Shown here one piece after another: positions 26,034 to 39,000 of a stretch of 64,000 bases of DNA; the first letter of the stretch is position 1; each line of letters begins with the position of its first letter. Both the position numbers and the translations under genes were made by a program. The stretch covers positions 744,001-808,000 of the forward strand of contig JAHNUO010000011.1 of assembly GCA_019787685.1 (NCBI GenBank), in the 5' to 3' direction. The notes under the pieces were generated by a model. The model searched no databases. It saw only the letters and a program-made list of their open reading frames with translations, and had not been told where the DNA came from. The DNA comes from Chiua virens (lineage: Eukaryota > Basidiomycota > Agaricomycetes > Boletales > Boletaceae).

Positions 26034-27592
26034 TTAGAGAGGAACACCTACGCAGTAGTGAGGGAGAAGAACGTTGCGCAGATCCTGTAGCACAATGGTG
26101 TTGCACACACCTGCCACCATGTGATGGTTTGAAGGTATGACCACGCATTCAATATTGTTGGCATGTTCAATGGGAGAACCAATTTGTTCATACGTTACTG
26201 CGTCCCAGAAAGACACCGATGGACCTGCAGGAAGCAGCGATATAACCACCTGTTGCTTGCCAGGGCAATGCACTCGGGTCGGTTGTCGCTGTGAATTCGC
26301 CATTTCCAAAGCACGTCCCCGGTGAATGCGTCGAAATGGTAGATGTGGCCGTCCTCAGATGCAACATAGAGATGAATGCTGTTTTCGTGCCAGACGATGG
26401 ATTGGTTGTGGCACGAACCGACTTCGATCTTGTGATCGCCGAGGAGACTGCTGGTCGCAGTTTCGTAGACGCGAAAGGACTCGCGGAACCAAGTCGCAGT
26501 TGCGAAAAAAAGTCCGTTCGGCGAGAATTTTACCGCAGCGATGGTCTGGTTATGATTGAGTCTTTGTAGTTCCTCGCCTGTCGAGAATGACCAGACACGC
26601 GCAGTCCAATCGTTCGATCCCGACACGATTGTCGCCCCATCCGGTGACACATCGACAGCGACCACCGCCGCCGAGTGTCCTTCCAAGTCCATCACCATTT
26701 CTCGGCTCTCTGCATCGAACACCCTTACATTGTTCCCCCACGCCCCACTCACAACCCAATTCCCGTCCTGTGAGATCGCCATGTCGTAGATCGTAGTCCC
26801 CGTATCCATCGGCATCCCCACCTCCTTCCCATCCTCAATCCGCCAGCATCGAATCTCTCCTGCCTCTCCACCAACCAGGACGTGTTTTCCATCAGCCATG
26901 AACACCACTGAGTATATGTGCTCTCGGCCATTCAAGATTTTGATTAGCTTAGGAGCGGAGGCTGTGCTCAGATGGGTCCTCATTATGCCTTCGATTGTCG
27001 CGCCTTGGACATCTTCAAGGCAAGTTGGGCTCTCCTCCCTCTGTTTGCCCTTCCTCGACACCATACTACTCTCCGGAACGACCGCAGTGGAGATCATATT
27101 CGGCTGGGTGCTCGTCACCACAATGCCTTCGATCGCCTCGCCCTGACCATCCTGGCTTGACCTTCCTTCCTTCTGCTTGTCCTTGCTCGACATTACATTA
27201 CACTCTTGGATCCCAGTGTAGGCCCTGCTCGGATGAGCCTCCGTCGGCATCATGTCTTCGATTGTCTTGCCTTGGCAATCTGGGCTCGCCCTCTCCTCCT
27301 GCTTTTTCTCGGGCTCGCTTGACACTACACTACACTCCTGGATGGTAGTGTAGGCCCTGTTCGGACGAGCCTCCGTCAGTATTGTGTCTTCGATATCGAT
27401 CATCTCCCATTGGCTATCGTGGCTCGACCTCCGACTCTCTTCCCTTTGGTTGTCCTTGCTCGACGCCACGCCACACTCCTGGATGGTAGTGGAGGTCCAT
27501 GTCCAAGTCCATTTCAAACACATCGCCTTGGCCATCATCTGGATTAGACCTCTCTTCATTTTGCTCGCTCTTTCGGGATCCACCACCGCCAT
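26034..27592 (-). CDS. WD40 protein with N-terminal tandem repeats, likely frameshifted near its end
   Basis: The first 200 or so residues are four to five degenerate repeats of about 40-45 residues with the pattern TIQEC-V-SS-KQ-EE and QGxTIEGIM. A WD40 propeller follows, with SVVFMADGKHVLVGGEAGEI, MAISQDGNWVVSGAWGNNV, VDVSPDGATIVSGSNDWTA, VKFSPNGLFFATATW and IVWHENSIHLYVASEDGHIY. Near 26265-26280 the frame changes: PECIAL is in one frame while GKQQVVISLLPAG and SVSFWDAVTYEQIG continue the propeller in another, ending at 26034. The expected SPD of the blade is missing there, so this looks like a small real deletion. Function unknown; WD40 proteins usually serve as interaction platforms. May be a recent pseudogene. 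Confidence 0.65.
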
Positions 27593-28342
27593 CTGACGCT
27601 TGTATTCATCAGTGCCATTGTCTTTCCGATTGTCATATCCATCTACTCACCATTTCTCTGATACAATCTAGGATGACATTGTCGGCAGTTGAAAGTACGA
27701 CTCCAGGAGCGAGCGCCTGATGTTGACCACAGCAACCCCACATATACTGGCACGTGTCTCTTGATCATATCACCGGCGATTCGCCGCGCTGCCTCCGGGC
27801 TTGTGACCTAGTTGTCCTGGCCTTTTGATTAGCTCCTTACGTTCCCCTCAGTGGCTGTTCGGAACAACCTAGGCATAACTCACAAGGTTTTCCGCATCTT
27901 AAAATGTTTGCAGTCTTTGCTTCACGATCTCTCTCACGCTGCGTCATGTCTGTTATGAACTGATGAACTATAACCTCCCTGTTCCATCAACCCCATTCTC
28001 TTCATCAAACAATTCAGTTGGCTCGTACATGTACCCCTGTCTCGTCTTTATGCCTGTTAATTCATTGGCATTAATGCAAATGAATTGACGGACATATGTT
28101 CATGTGTACTAAGTTTGTCAATGTTTCACTGCCCGAATACTGCACAATTCACGTTCGATTTGTTCCTTCCCCATTATACCGTCTCCACAGATTCTCTTGA
28201 GGAATAACATCCGTGCGACCATTTGCAATCTCATCGTTATCTGGAGGTCGGACCTCTTTCAAAGGTTTATGTACATGTCCCGAGATACTGATCTCTTATT
28301 TTCAATCCCACTTTCACTTTCTTCCGGTTCATCGACCGCATT
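27593..28342. other. no gene recognised
   Basis: About 750 bp of AT-richer sequence with no coherent frame. It probably includes the promoter of the WD40 gene. No element identified. Confidence 0.4.
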
Positions 28343-28955
28343 ACTCGCCCTGAGCACACGCGTAGATCGTGACGCGATGCGAGGAGATTACAAAGCCTGA
28401 GGCTCGCTGGTAGAGGAAGGAGAGTTAGGATCTCGGGAACAAGAGGGGAAAGAAAGGCGGTATGAGCGTACGATGGTGGCAATCGATTTGGTTGGAGAGG
28501 CGACGCAACGCCGACACACGGTGGGGCGAATCCAGCGTGCCAACGCATAGATCTCGGGACCCAATTCCTATCCGTATCGTTGACGTGGCAGGGGAATCGA
28601 AAAGACAGCGAGTTAGAGTACACGGCCTATCTCTGGTCCTTTGCACGTACTATGGTAGAAGGTTACGCGGTCAGGTTAGCACGTTGACTTTGTAGAGTAC
28701 CACACATCAACATGCGAGCCTCTGTCGTGTCAATGAACCTTTGCGTCGAGTCCCTCTGCGACTGGCGCAACCGTGAGCCCACAAGCCGGGTATGTTATTT
28801 GACAATGAGTAAACGTTAGTATCTCTCGGACCGGTGTGGAAGAGAGGTGGAACCCCTTTTCCGCGAACAGTTCTAAAGCGTCACCATTGCTCACACAAGT
28901 CGGCTGTGGTCCTCGCGTTCTTCACAGCCAGAGTCCACAGTTGGTGCGATTGACC
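28343..28955. repeat. dispersed repeat, copy B
   Basis: Same-orientation counterpart of 10993-11545, alignable from GTGACGCGATGCGAGGAGAT through CACAAGTCGGCTGTGG to about GTTGGTGCGAT. The two copies are 17 kb apart and lie on either side of the housekeeping block that holds PEX19, RRP43, SAM50, MSH2 and TRM4. No coding capacity is shared. Confidence 0.75.
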
Positions 28956-29545
28956 TGTGGCACGCCACCAAGCAGACCTGTTGAATATCACCAGATACTC
29001 TTCAAACGGCATGGATGAAACAGCTCATCAAATACCCTCATGAAATGAACCCGCACCACCATGATGAACGGCACATTTGCTTGGCCATGCACGAAGTGAG
29101 TGAAGAAAGGTATGCTGGCAAGGGAATTCATAACGGTGAGGCTGTTGATGGGTATAGGATAGTTTATTCCTACGGCTTTTTGGTTACCCCGCAGCCGATT
29201 TGAACTAATTCAGAGCGAGACCAGACGATATATCGTATAATCTCTTTGATTCACTGCAAGAATGATACATTGCAGACGGCAAGTTCTAGATGTGAAATCC
29301 GTGATGTCAATTTCACTAGTTTGTGAGGGACTCACAAGTGCAACTGATGCCACAAGACAATGAGGAACACCCTATAAAATTCTAACAGTGGAGTGGTCGG
29401 TTATGATATCACAATATTAAGTATGTACGCCACAAACGATTTCCATCATGAAGCTTGAGTTTGAAGGAGTTGGTGGTGACGATCACGTGATCGGGTGTTC
29501 AGAAGCATAATATGATCAACAGGAGCAACAAAGACTTTGAACTGG
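28956..29545. other. intergenic region upstream of WAPL
   Basis: Almost 600 bp with no gene recognised. It should contain the WAPL promoter; no clear TATA box was found. Confidence 0.4.
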
Positions 29546-32411
29546 ATGCAACGCACGTATAGTCGAAGAGCACTGCGAAGACGGTCGGGCGTGCAATCTC
29601 TGACAAATGACCGTCATGAACCCGAAGATCTCCCTCTCAGCGACCCTTCTCCTCCACGGAAACGGCAAAAGGTCTTTGTCGAGATCGTCTCGCCGAGGAA
29701 AAAGAAGCTACACCTTGAGGAACACACGCAAAGCTACTGTCAGTCCCCATGTATTTCTCCGAGGAATGCCAGTGTTTGAATGATGTCAGTAGCACCTGTA
29801 CCGTCATCGTCAGCATCCCCCGCGCAAAAACTGACTGCCGACGACTCGAAATCCGCAGCCGAGCGTCTTTCTACAGGCTTGTCTGGGTCTCCGAAAACCC
29901 CAGAGAAGTCATCATCAAGAGATCTCCCCTTCGCCACCCCTTCTCACCACTCGCACCTCAGCAGTCAGTCCACGCGGGGAAGCATTGTCAAACGGATGCT
30001 TGGTCGTTCAAGAACGGAATCATCGCTTGAAGGTGCAGTAGTTTCATTTCTTGCGCAACTCGTGTGTTCATTCCCGTCTCTAGCGACACCTAAAGCATCT
30101 CCGGTTGCTTCGAATGTGAAATTAACCCGCCGGGCGTCGTCGCATACATTGCCGACTACGTTTCCAGGAGAACGAAGCTTCTGCAGAAACTTCCACCCAG
30201 CCATCCCCTAAGTCTCTTCCGACACGAAATATCAGAACGTACACAGGAACGTCTCGCTCGTTTCTTGTAGCCCTTCCTGTCCCTGACGCTCCCTTGAATA
30301 CTGTCGAGGATGACACGGAGCCTCACGAATCTTACTCGGACCTGCGTGCTCGTTGGGGAATCGACATGCCTGAAGATGAACCACAGCTGTACCAGGACGA
30401 GCAACCTGCAGTACCCACTCCTCTGAGACGCAACCCATCAGAACACTGCCAGCTTTCCCTTCCTGCAGGCATGATGAACGACCTAAAGAGTATCACAGAA
30501 CTCAGGAGCAAGGGAGAAAGCAGGAGATTCTTGGACGAAGTAGGTTATCTATTCGAAGGCCTCAACGACTCGAGTGCAATCAGCCTGCGAAGGGCAAGGT
30601 GCGTTCTTGTTTCTTTGTTCCCTGCGTCAATCATGACGTACCATCGCAGCGCGTTCGAGGTTGTAAGCAAATTATGTGATCTCGACTTTAATCGCCGCGC
30701 AAAGACGTCGGATTTTTATATCCGTACTTGGGATAAATTCAAGGTAGCACGAGCTGGAACGAATGATAAGGTAATTCTCCAACTCTGAATCCTTACCGTC
30801 ATCTCATGTCTTCCATCAGATCTTTGACGCCACAATAGCATTCTTTGCTTTTTTGTCTGCAAGAGACCCCCGCATACTTCTTGAGGTAGCTCAGCGACAG
30901 GAGTTTATATCAACGCTGGTGGAAATCTTGAATTCCTTTGACCACAGGAAGGATGTCCTTGCTGCGGTCCTTGCGGGTAGCTCAGATGATGACTTGAAGT
31001 CGTTTGGTATTTTGAGAACGGATCTCACCGCGGTTAGCTGGGTTTCCACTCGAAATTTATGCTTGACACTGAGCATTGCTCGAGTAGCTTAAGTCACTCG
31101 CGAGATTAGTGGCGAAGGAATCACACTCGTGTCCTGTGGATCAGGTTTGTCCCTTGTTTTACCATATCCTGTAGTATTTAAATCTTATGGATTACAGTCC
31201 ATCCGCACGCTTCTTCGTTTCATCGTCACTTTCCACCTTACCTCCATACCTTCTGGCTGACCATTACCTGCCTACGTTGCTCTCGAACCTGCAGACGGAA
31301 CTAAAGCTCCTAGAGCCGCGTATCACTGCATATGAATCCGGTCTCCCATTAATACCGTCTGCTACCGTAGACTCAAGTGGCACACCATCTCTTTTCCATA
31401 TCGAAGCCTGCCTCCGCCTTTTGGACTCGTATCTCCTCGGACAATGGTCTTCTGTTGATCCAGCAGGTAGCGAATCTCCGAATGGATTGTCGCACATTGG
31501 CGGATTTCCGTCAGAGCTCATCTTGCTCTGTATTGTATCTTCCAACCTTTTAACGGAGAGTGAAGGAAAGGCGGATATAGGTGAGATCGTTGTGATTTTA
31601 GAGCGTGGCAACATTTAACTATCAGTTCACTAGCACGGAAATGCTTATGCAGTGCCATGCGGGTGCTCACGCTTTTATCACACGACTGATCCCTGGTGGT
31701 GTAGTTCAGCCTTGGAAGTCCCTTACGCCCTACCATTCGTCGGTATGACCGTGATGCGGTCGCAAGGCCAAATGGACAGAATTGCGGAATACGGAGCTTC
31801 AAAGTACTTCAGTGGAGGTCTTCGATCTCCTCTGTCTTGCTCTAGGATTGGTCATGAACTGGGCCACGCTGAGCCCCAGAGTTGCGGTCCTTTCCAGAAC
31901 GAAATGTAAGACCTTGTTTTCAAACTGGAACAAGTGCTCACCTGTCTCTTCAGCAATCAACCCCATGTGCTCTGATTCCCGCCCCTGCGTTCGTGCTTGT
32001 CGATGCCCTAGCCAGACCTCAATCTTGGAGTGCTTCACTGCACTGCATGTCCAATACTCCGAAGATGGCCAAGTCGATCTCCCCGAGTGTGCCTTTCTGC
32101 GAGGATACACCGCGATTCTTCTCGGATTGCTCATCAAGGACGACGTGTCCAATCAGACCATCGTCGTATCGGCATTGCCAGGCATCTCACCGTCTGACAA
32201 GATCAAGTCCTTGATCACCCACTGCCACGCGTTCTTGGATCTTTATAACGATACCATGCCTGTACTGTCTTCAAATTCTGATTCTCCACCTGTTACCCCT
32301 GAGGCAGGTAATCGTGAGGCCACTGGCCGCCACCGGGCGACATGCGACAAGAGAGGTGAAGAAATAGCTCGAAGTGTACTTGCTTCTCTAGAGACACTGT
32401 ACGCTACTTGA
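29546..32411 (+). CDS. WAPL: cohesin release factor WAPL (wings apart-like), with at least one apparent +1 shift
   Basis: WAPL releases cohesin from chromatin together with Pds5. The ATG at 29546 starts MQRTYSRRALRRRSG. A long disordered, Ser/Pro-rich N-terminus with PPRKRQKVF contains NIRTYTGTSRSFLVALP. The conserved WAPL helical domain then begins: DLKSITELRSKGESRRFLDE, VGYLFEGLNDSSAISLRRA, VVSKLCDLDFNRRAKTSDF, IAFFAFLSARDPRILLEVA, and later LLDSYLLGQW, VFDLLCLALGLVMNWA, CAFLRGYTAILLGLLIKDD. The pattern is that of Agaricomycete WAPL. Introns lie near 29737-29789, 30035-30090, 30600-30650, 30770-30820, 31035-31090 and others. Near 30161-30170 one extra base (or an odd 52-nt intron with a GTGAAA donor) separates KLTRRASSHTLPTTF from ENEASAETSTQ. 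A second frame problem lies near 31191. Confidence 0.85.
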
Positions 32412-32420
32412 CTTATTGTA

Positions 32421-35400
32421 TCATGGGAGGTCCACCTCCACCGCCTGCGTCGTGTCGTTTTCTTCTTCAAGATCCGCGAAGCTCTGTTCGATAGCGTTGA
32501 TGTAAACATTCATCTTCCACATGTCACTGATCTTGATGTTGGCATGGTCGAGAGCCAGTGCCAACGTTGGATCTCCAGGCTTGTGCTCCGTCGTCGCAGA
32601 TGGGGGTATATTTGGATACCTTCGCGGAAAAGTGTGTGAGCAAGGTATGCCGCGCCTTCATTCTGCGCGTCGGTGTGAGCAAGATCGTTGGCTGTCACGA
32701 ACCAGACGCACCTTCTCCCAATGTCAATCGCCTGACCGACAGTACTGTGCATCTTGGCCGCGGCCATCTCTGCCTGATCATCCGCCATGGTCGATTCATG
32801 GATGAGCAACGTCGCGTTTTCGCCCGCTTGAACTAATTTCTGTGTAGGAATGGTGTCTCCGGAATACCTAATCGGACGCGTCGGTACGGGATGCGTCAAA
32901 GGCGCGCATACACTTACACGATGCACCATCCATCCGTGTGCTTGATGATCGCGCCATGACAACTCGTGCGGTGTACGACGTCGACGCTTCGGAAGCTGTC
33001 TAGACCGAGTAACGCACACATACCATGGTGAGCCAGAACGGCACTGGGAGTACCTCTTAAACGGCGCACGCGTCTGTCTCGATGATACGTACCTTTAGAG
33101 GCCTCTTTGAACCGAGGCGACGAGAAATCGTTCTTCCAGTGTATGGCATCCACAGAGATGGCAACGACGGAACTCTTGGCGTCAGGTGAGAGACCGAGTT
33201 CCTCGAGGGCCGCATACTCGTGAAGATACATGAATACATTGTCCGTGGCCCACTACATACAAGGGGGTATCCGAGGGTGGATCTAACTGCACGTTCGATC
33301 AGTGACATTCGAACGAAAACAAGTCCGAATGCGTACCCGCTGTCGCATGCTGAGTATCTTTGCCAATCCAATGTGATGGTCCCCGTGCATGTGGCTGATA
33401 AAAATGCACTTTAATTCACGGAGGACCTGCCAGACGCTCGAGGAAGACGAGAGGTCATCTCCGAATTTGCGAGCGAGCTGACCCCAGGTGCCTTCTCCGG
33501 CATCGAGTAAGATGTAACCATTATCGGGATGTGGATAAGTGTTGCAGATACTAGACGGCGTGAGCGGGACGTCGCAGGCAGAACTTTAAAATCACCATTT
33601 CTATATTTACTAGGCATTGCGCTGTTTGTCCCCAGTGGACATATTGTCACATCTCCGCCGCATATTTCCTCCGATTCGGTGCGCGCAACGTGTGTTTGAG
33701 CATCTGCGAAGCTGCGGCGAGTTGATTCCGGTAAAAGCAATGGGGAGTCGGAAGACAGTGTAGGATGGAAGAGATCGTTCTTTCCAGCGTCTAGGTCTAT
33801 ACATGGCGAACGTGGAGGATGCAAGTTAATTAGAGTATTCTTTTGCATAGCCGTAACGCGAGCGGGTAATCCAGGGACATCTTCATAAACATGTTAGATG
33901 TGCTCCACGTGAAATGTGATGAAGCGCACCACTTATAGCCTGGTCCGCTGTGCGCGAATACTTCTGTATCGGAAAGATGTTGGGATCAAGCTGGTTGAGT
34001 CGGAGCTGACTATATGCGGCGCTCGTAAATGTCATCGGGTTTGGAAGATACTTGCGCGAAGCGACAATGTGCTTGCGATATGGTCGATAATAAAAAACGA
34101 CTTAGGACAGAATTTTGATACTTACATGTACTTCGGGCCCAAAGTCGTCCATAAATATCTTGTAGCGCTCGTCTTCAAGGACTCCATCCCCACACAAATG
34201 GAATATCGCGAGGACCCGATGTTGTTTAGAGTCCTTTGCATGTTTCCACAGATATCTACCAAAATGTCCGGAATCTGCAAAACCCGAGATCAAGGCAGGA
34301 ATGTGGGCCAAGGTTGGGGTGTCGAAGAGTAGTACAACCTAAGAAAGTTTAATATCACATTCGAGAGAAACACGAACTGACTCACCGCTGGAGCCACGCT
34401 TTCTCCAACACAATCTTCAGGTCTTATTTCGCGGTCGACAAAGTTTCCGTTGCTATCTTTGACTTGCACCGTGAGGGTTTCTCCCTTGACTAGTTTTGCA
34501 CGCAGTGGGCCCGGAGGCAGACCTAAATCAAGAGCCTTTTTCCCGTCGAATTTCCCGCGTATGCGCGGGCCCTACAATGGCATACGCAACAGTGGGCTTG
34601 AGACGCGTATCACAAGAACCGACGAGAGCTCGCTCAGGAACCGGTAATGGCTTGCCAAATCTTGGCGGAAAGGAAATGCGCGAGGTAGTCGGCGTGGCAT
34701 CCGCTTTTGCGTTGACAGCACGGCCTTTCCCCTTCCTTGTTTCGGGGGATTTCTCCGGACTACCGCGGTCCAAAGTCGTTGACAGTGCCCGAGATGCGGG
34801 AAACATGGACTGTATTATAAGTTGCCTCCATGCCTGGGCTACCTCTCCGCTGAGTGAACCAGGATCGAAGTCAGGTGCAGACGCAGCTTTGCGTAAGTGA
34901 TCGGTTCTGGTCGTGATGTCACCTGCAAGTGGATCGGTATTATGCTGACTTGACAGTCTTTTGGAGGACCGTTCGGGCGATTCTTCGCGTTTCCGCTTGG
35001 ACGAGCCTTCCGCATCACCTCGAAGGCTCTCCACTTGCAAGGGCAGTTCCAACGGGTCGACTGGAAGTGCAAAAACGGATATATTCTCGTCCTTGTATAC
35101 AGACCGATCTTCGGTTTCCTTGCATGATGGGACAAGGGCGATTTCAGCGGGAGTGACAATGAGGTTCTCGCTAGAAAGGGTCAGAGACGTGGTAGAATGC
35201 AAACTATTTTTGAAGACCAACCGGTAGGTGTACTTGCGCATAGACGCCATCAAATGCAAGAGTCCCGACGGGCCGGTGATCTGCATCTGAGACTGACCGG
35301 CATCAGCCAAGGTCATGAGTAACCCTTTAATAAAGCATTTAATGGGATGAAGAGCTGATTTCAGTAGTGTATTCACCTGGGAGACCGCTAGCACGCTGAG

Positions 35401-35579
35401 TACCAACAGATGTGAGGAACAATGCACGGGTTTTCTTCCAGTTCTGCCGACTCTGCAAGAAGGCTCTTGTGGTGTTTTCACCGACATTGAATATATATTT
35501 GGCGGAATCGAATGTGATCACGATGGTCGGCTCAGTGTCGGAAGACGCCGTGCTTAGGACGGACGCATTCCAAAGCATG
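32421..35579 (-). CDS. TRZ1: tRNase Z, long form (ELAC2/Trz1), one apparent +1 shift
   Basis: Long-form tRNase Z cuts the 3' trailer from pre-tRNAs in nucleus and mitochondria. The inactive N-terminal metallo-beta-lactamase half starts at 35579 (MLWNASVLSTASSDTEPT) with FLQSRQNWKKTRALFLT, TQRASGLPGLLMTLADAG and a long linker rich in Arg/Glu. The linker leads to GKFDGKKALDLGLPPGPLR. The catalytic half has PLGTNSAMPSKYRN, YILLDAGEGTWGQLARKF, the zinc motif ISHMHGDHHIGLAKIL, YSGDTIPTQKLVQAG, LLIHESTMADDQAEMA and AKMHSTVGQAIDIG, ending near 32421. One extra base at 34570-34575 (GGG) shifts the frame between VAYAIVG and PRIRGKFDG. The stop is only 9 bp from the WAPL stop. Confidence 0.9.
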
Positions 35580-36071
35580 GGAGAAAGGACTGACGAACGA
35601 TGAAAGAGACGAGGACGGGCGATTAATTGACGAGATATGTTACATAGATCACGATAGCATTGCAAGCCAGCCAGCTTGAATTGTTTATGGTAGAAGAGTA
35701 GAACAAACAATCCAAATCAGTTACTCCGATAGATCCCGTTGTCGCGGTGACTCCCAAACTCCGGGTAATGGAGTTCAAGTCGGCCTTGGGAAAGATCCTT
35801 TGGTCCGTTCGTTCGTGTGTTGAAACCTCCCAAAAATATACTCTCGTCATCCCTTTGCTTCGACCGCCCATGTTTCAAAGCGCTTCCGTTCAGAATTCAT
35901 ACTTTCGTGAATGATTCGCACGAGATGTCTATTCTCCAATTACTCCCAGCAGATTCCGCAGAGATCCTATCATGATCACGAGTGCTATGATTCCTCTACC
36001 GCCAGGATATATAGACCATCCTAACGGCAGCAAGCATAGCCCAAGACCTTTGTGTTATTCGTGCTCTGAGA
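35580..36071. other. divergent intergenic region TRZ1/GH51
   Basis: About 490 bp between two start codons. It holds the TATA candidate for the GH51 gene. A minus-strand open frame (35871-35623) is present but matches nothing I know. Confidence 0.4.
36008..36013 (+). promoter_or_regulatory. candidate TATA box of the GH51 gene
   Basis: GGATATATAGACC places TATATA 59 bp before the ATG at 36072. TATA boxes suit an inducible secreted hydrolase. Confidence 0.45.
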
Positions 36072-39000
36072 ATGGCGACTCAGTTTTTTGGTCGTAGCAT
36101 GTTGACTCTCTTTGTGTTTGCCAGTTTCGCGACTGCCACATCAGTGGTGACCGTAAGTGGAACTGCAAGCCATGCTATCCCTCCACTCCTCTGTAAGTCA
36201 TACACCATTTCCTTTTCAAGTCACTGACATGACTCCCAGATGGTCAGATGCTCGAGGTGCGACTTTCCCGCTCCGATTCGACTGTTGATCAAACACTAAA
36301 TCCAACTTGCCTGTGTCATTAGGACATTAATGTGAGTATAACTGCTTCATTGGCAAGCAGGACATAAATTGACAGGATCACAGCATGTAAGACCCTGTGT
36401 GTGAGTTTGGGGATGACCTTCTGACCACTTCGTAGAGTGGTGACGGTGGAATTTACGCAGAATGTTGGTTTTGTTCAAGTCGCGTTGCGGGACTCGTTGC
36501 TGACTACTCTCAGTGCTTCAGAATCGAGCTTTTCAGCAAGTCACGCCGAGTATGCAATTAATGATATATCACTGCCCGCACACACCTGACTACCGCTTCT
36601 GGCAGATACACCCGCTGCTTTATATGCCTGGAGTCCTATCAACTCAGCCGACATCAATGTGATCGCTGATCCATCACCCGTCTCCACAGCACTCCCAAAT
36701 TCTCTCCAAGTAACCATCCCACAAGGGGCGTCTGGGCAAGTCGGTTTCGGTAATGCGGGCTATTATGGTTCGTCGTCCTGTAGCATATCCGGGTCTGGAA
36801 CATAATTCGAGCCTTGTCGTCAGGAATTCGAGTGAGCTCCGAGTGGACTTTAATGCTTCCTTCTATTACAGATTCCCTACTGCTTCTACATTTGATGGAA
36901 CTGCCACTGTTTCCTTGCAGAGTCAAACAGGCGAAGTTTACATCTCGGCTTCGATACCCATCAGTGGATCACAGACGACATGGAAGCAAGTTGCTGCATC
37001 CTTGACACCGACGTCCTCCCCCACATCCACGGCGAATAACTTCACGCTCACCTTCGACGGGACTAGTGCTGCAGGTCAAACAATTAATTTTGCAATGTTT
37101 TCCTTGTTTCCTCCTACCTTCAATAACCGCGAAAATGGCCTGAGAATTGACCTCGCCACTGTGCGTATTCATGTCAGCTTTCGTGTGGCCAGTCTTCTAT
37201 TGATTCATCAGACATTATATGAAATGAAACCCTCATATTTCCGTTTACCCGGTGGAAACAACTTGGTACGGATGATCAAGCTTACCTTCGTCACAACTCT
37301 AACAATCTCGACAGGAGGTAAACTCAGTGATCAAGAAGGATTTGGTGGGTACTAAATGAAGCATCCCCAGGGGCAAACATCAGAAACAAGGTGGGTATGG
37401 GATGCTACTGTCGGCCCGCTCGTCGATAGACCTGGTTCGTATTCATCATTACTTAGTTTCCTTTTAACTCAATCCGTTCAAATAGGTCGTACGGGAGATT
37501 GGGGCTACATAAACACCGAGTGAGTAACCTTGACTGGACGATCTGCAGTCATCCAAGTTGATCGAATCATCGCTAGCGGTCTTGGTCTGCTCGAGTACAT
37601 GTACTTGTGTGAAGATATGGAGATGGAGCCAATCATGGCTGTCTGGGCAGGTTCGCCTTGTTTCGCGACACTGGGAGTATCTCTGATTTTGTGTTTCAGG
37701 TTACTCCCTTGACGGCAAGAGTCTTCCCGAGGATGCCTTGGGCCCATACATTCAAGCTGCCATCAATCAGATTAACTTTGTAATCGGTGACCCAGCTACT
37801 AACGAATATGGTGTGTCAGATTCTTTGATGATGGCATGCTCAATTCACATTTATCAAAGCTGCCCTTCGCGCTTCTTTGGGTCATCCCAAGGCATTCAAA
37901 CTCACATATATCGAGATTGGTAATGAAGACTTCTTTGCTTCCGATACGTGAGACTTCCCACTCGTCACTTCGATCCATTGCGCTGACTTGAGTACGAACT
38001 ATTAGATACATCTACCGCTGGAGAGACTTTGCGGGAAATCTCACTGCAGCATTCCCCCAACTTCGTATGTGCTTACTTCGCGCGCCAAGAAAATTGGCAT
38101 GACCGCATCCCTAAAAGATTTTGTCGCTACTACTTATCCATTCAATCCTATCTTGGACCCCGTTCCGGTGCAATATGACAATCATGTCTACTCGACCCCT
38201 GGTAAGCTGACCTTCTCTATCCAGACCTCTCTTGCTCACCTTGTACGCAGATTACTTTGTCGAGAACGCGTTCTACTATGATGCTTATGAGGTACGCAAG
38301 AGACGTTGGTTCATATTATCAGTCTTTCACCTTCTCTTTCCTCAGCGTAACGGCACATATTACATGCAGGTGGACGTCTTTTCTGATGCGCTGTTGTGAG
38401 CCTGAGACCGATATTCATCCAGGGAGAATACGCGGCTATCTCTACCAACCCGAACGACGTCTTTGGCAGCGTGAGTGATGGACGTTTGATGTATCCCACT
38501 GTTCAGAGTAAGATGCGTTGTTGGAACGTTTTTCGCCGTCTCACGTGCTCTCGCTTCAGGTGCTGTAGGCGAAGCTGCTTACATGACCGGCTTTGAGAGG
38601 AACACAGACATTGTCTTTGGTGCATCCTATGCGCCGCTCTTGATGAACGTCGGCAACTACCAATGGGCAAGTGTCATGACCACTTCTTTGCTCGACATCG
38701 CTCACGTCCGCGTCAGACGCCCAATCTTGTTGCCTTTGAGTGAGTCTACATCCGTCTGGTCACGGATCCATCCACTCAATTTACCCAGCGCTTCCACAGT
38801 CTACCCTTCCACCAGCTATTATGTTCAGCAGGTACATACATACACACTCTCCGCGCGCTTTCATGACAACATTCTTGACACATTCCACGCAGCTTTTCAG
38901 CACCCACCGAGGTACCGAGTATTTACCCAGTACACTCCCCATTTACAATGGAACGCTGTACTGGAGCGTCACCCGCGACACTAACCTTAGTGCTGTCTAC

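Noticed and set aside
35623..35871. Minus-strand frame beginning MGGRSKGMTRVYFWEVS
   Set aside because: Has an ATG and looks protein-like, but no family, splice structure or conserved end could be supported, and it occupies the TRZ1/GH51 promoter region.
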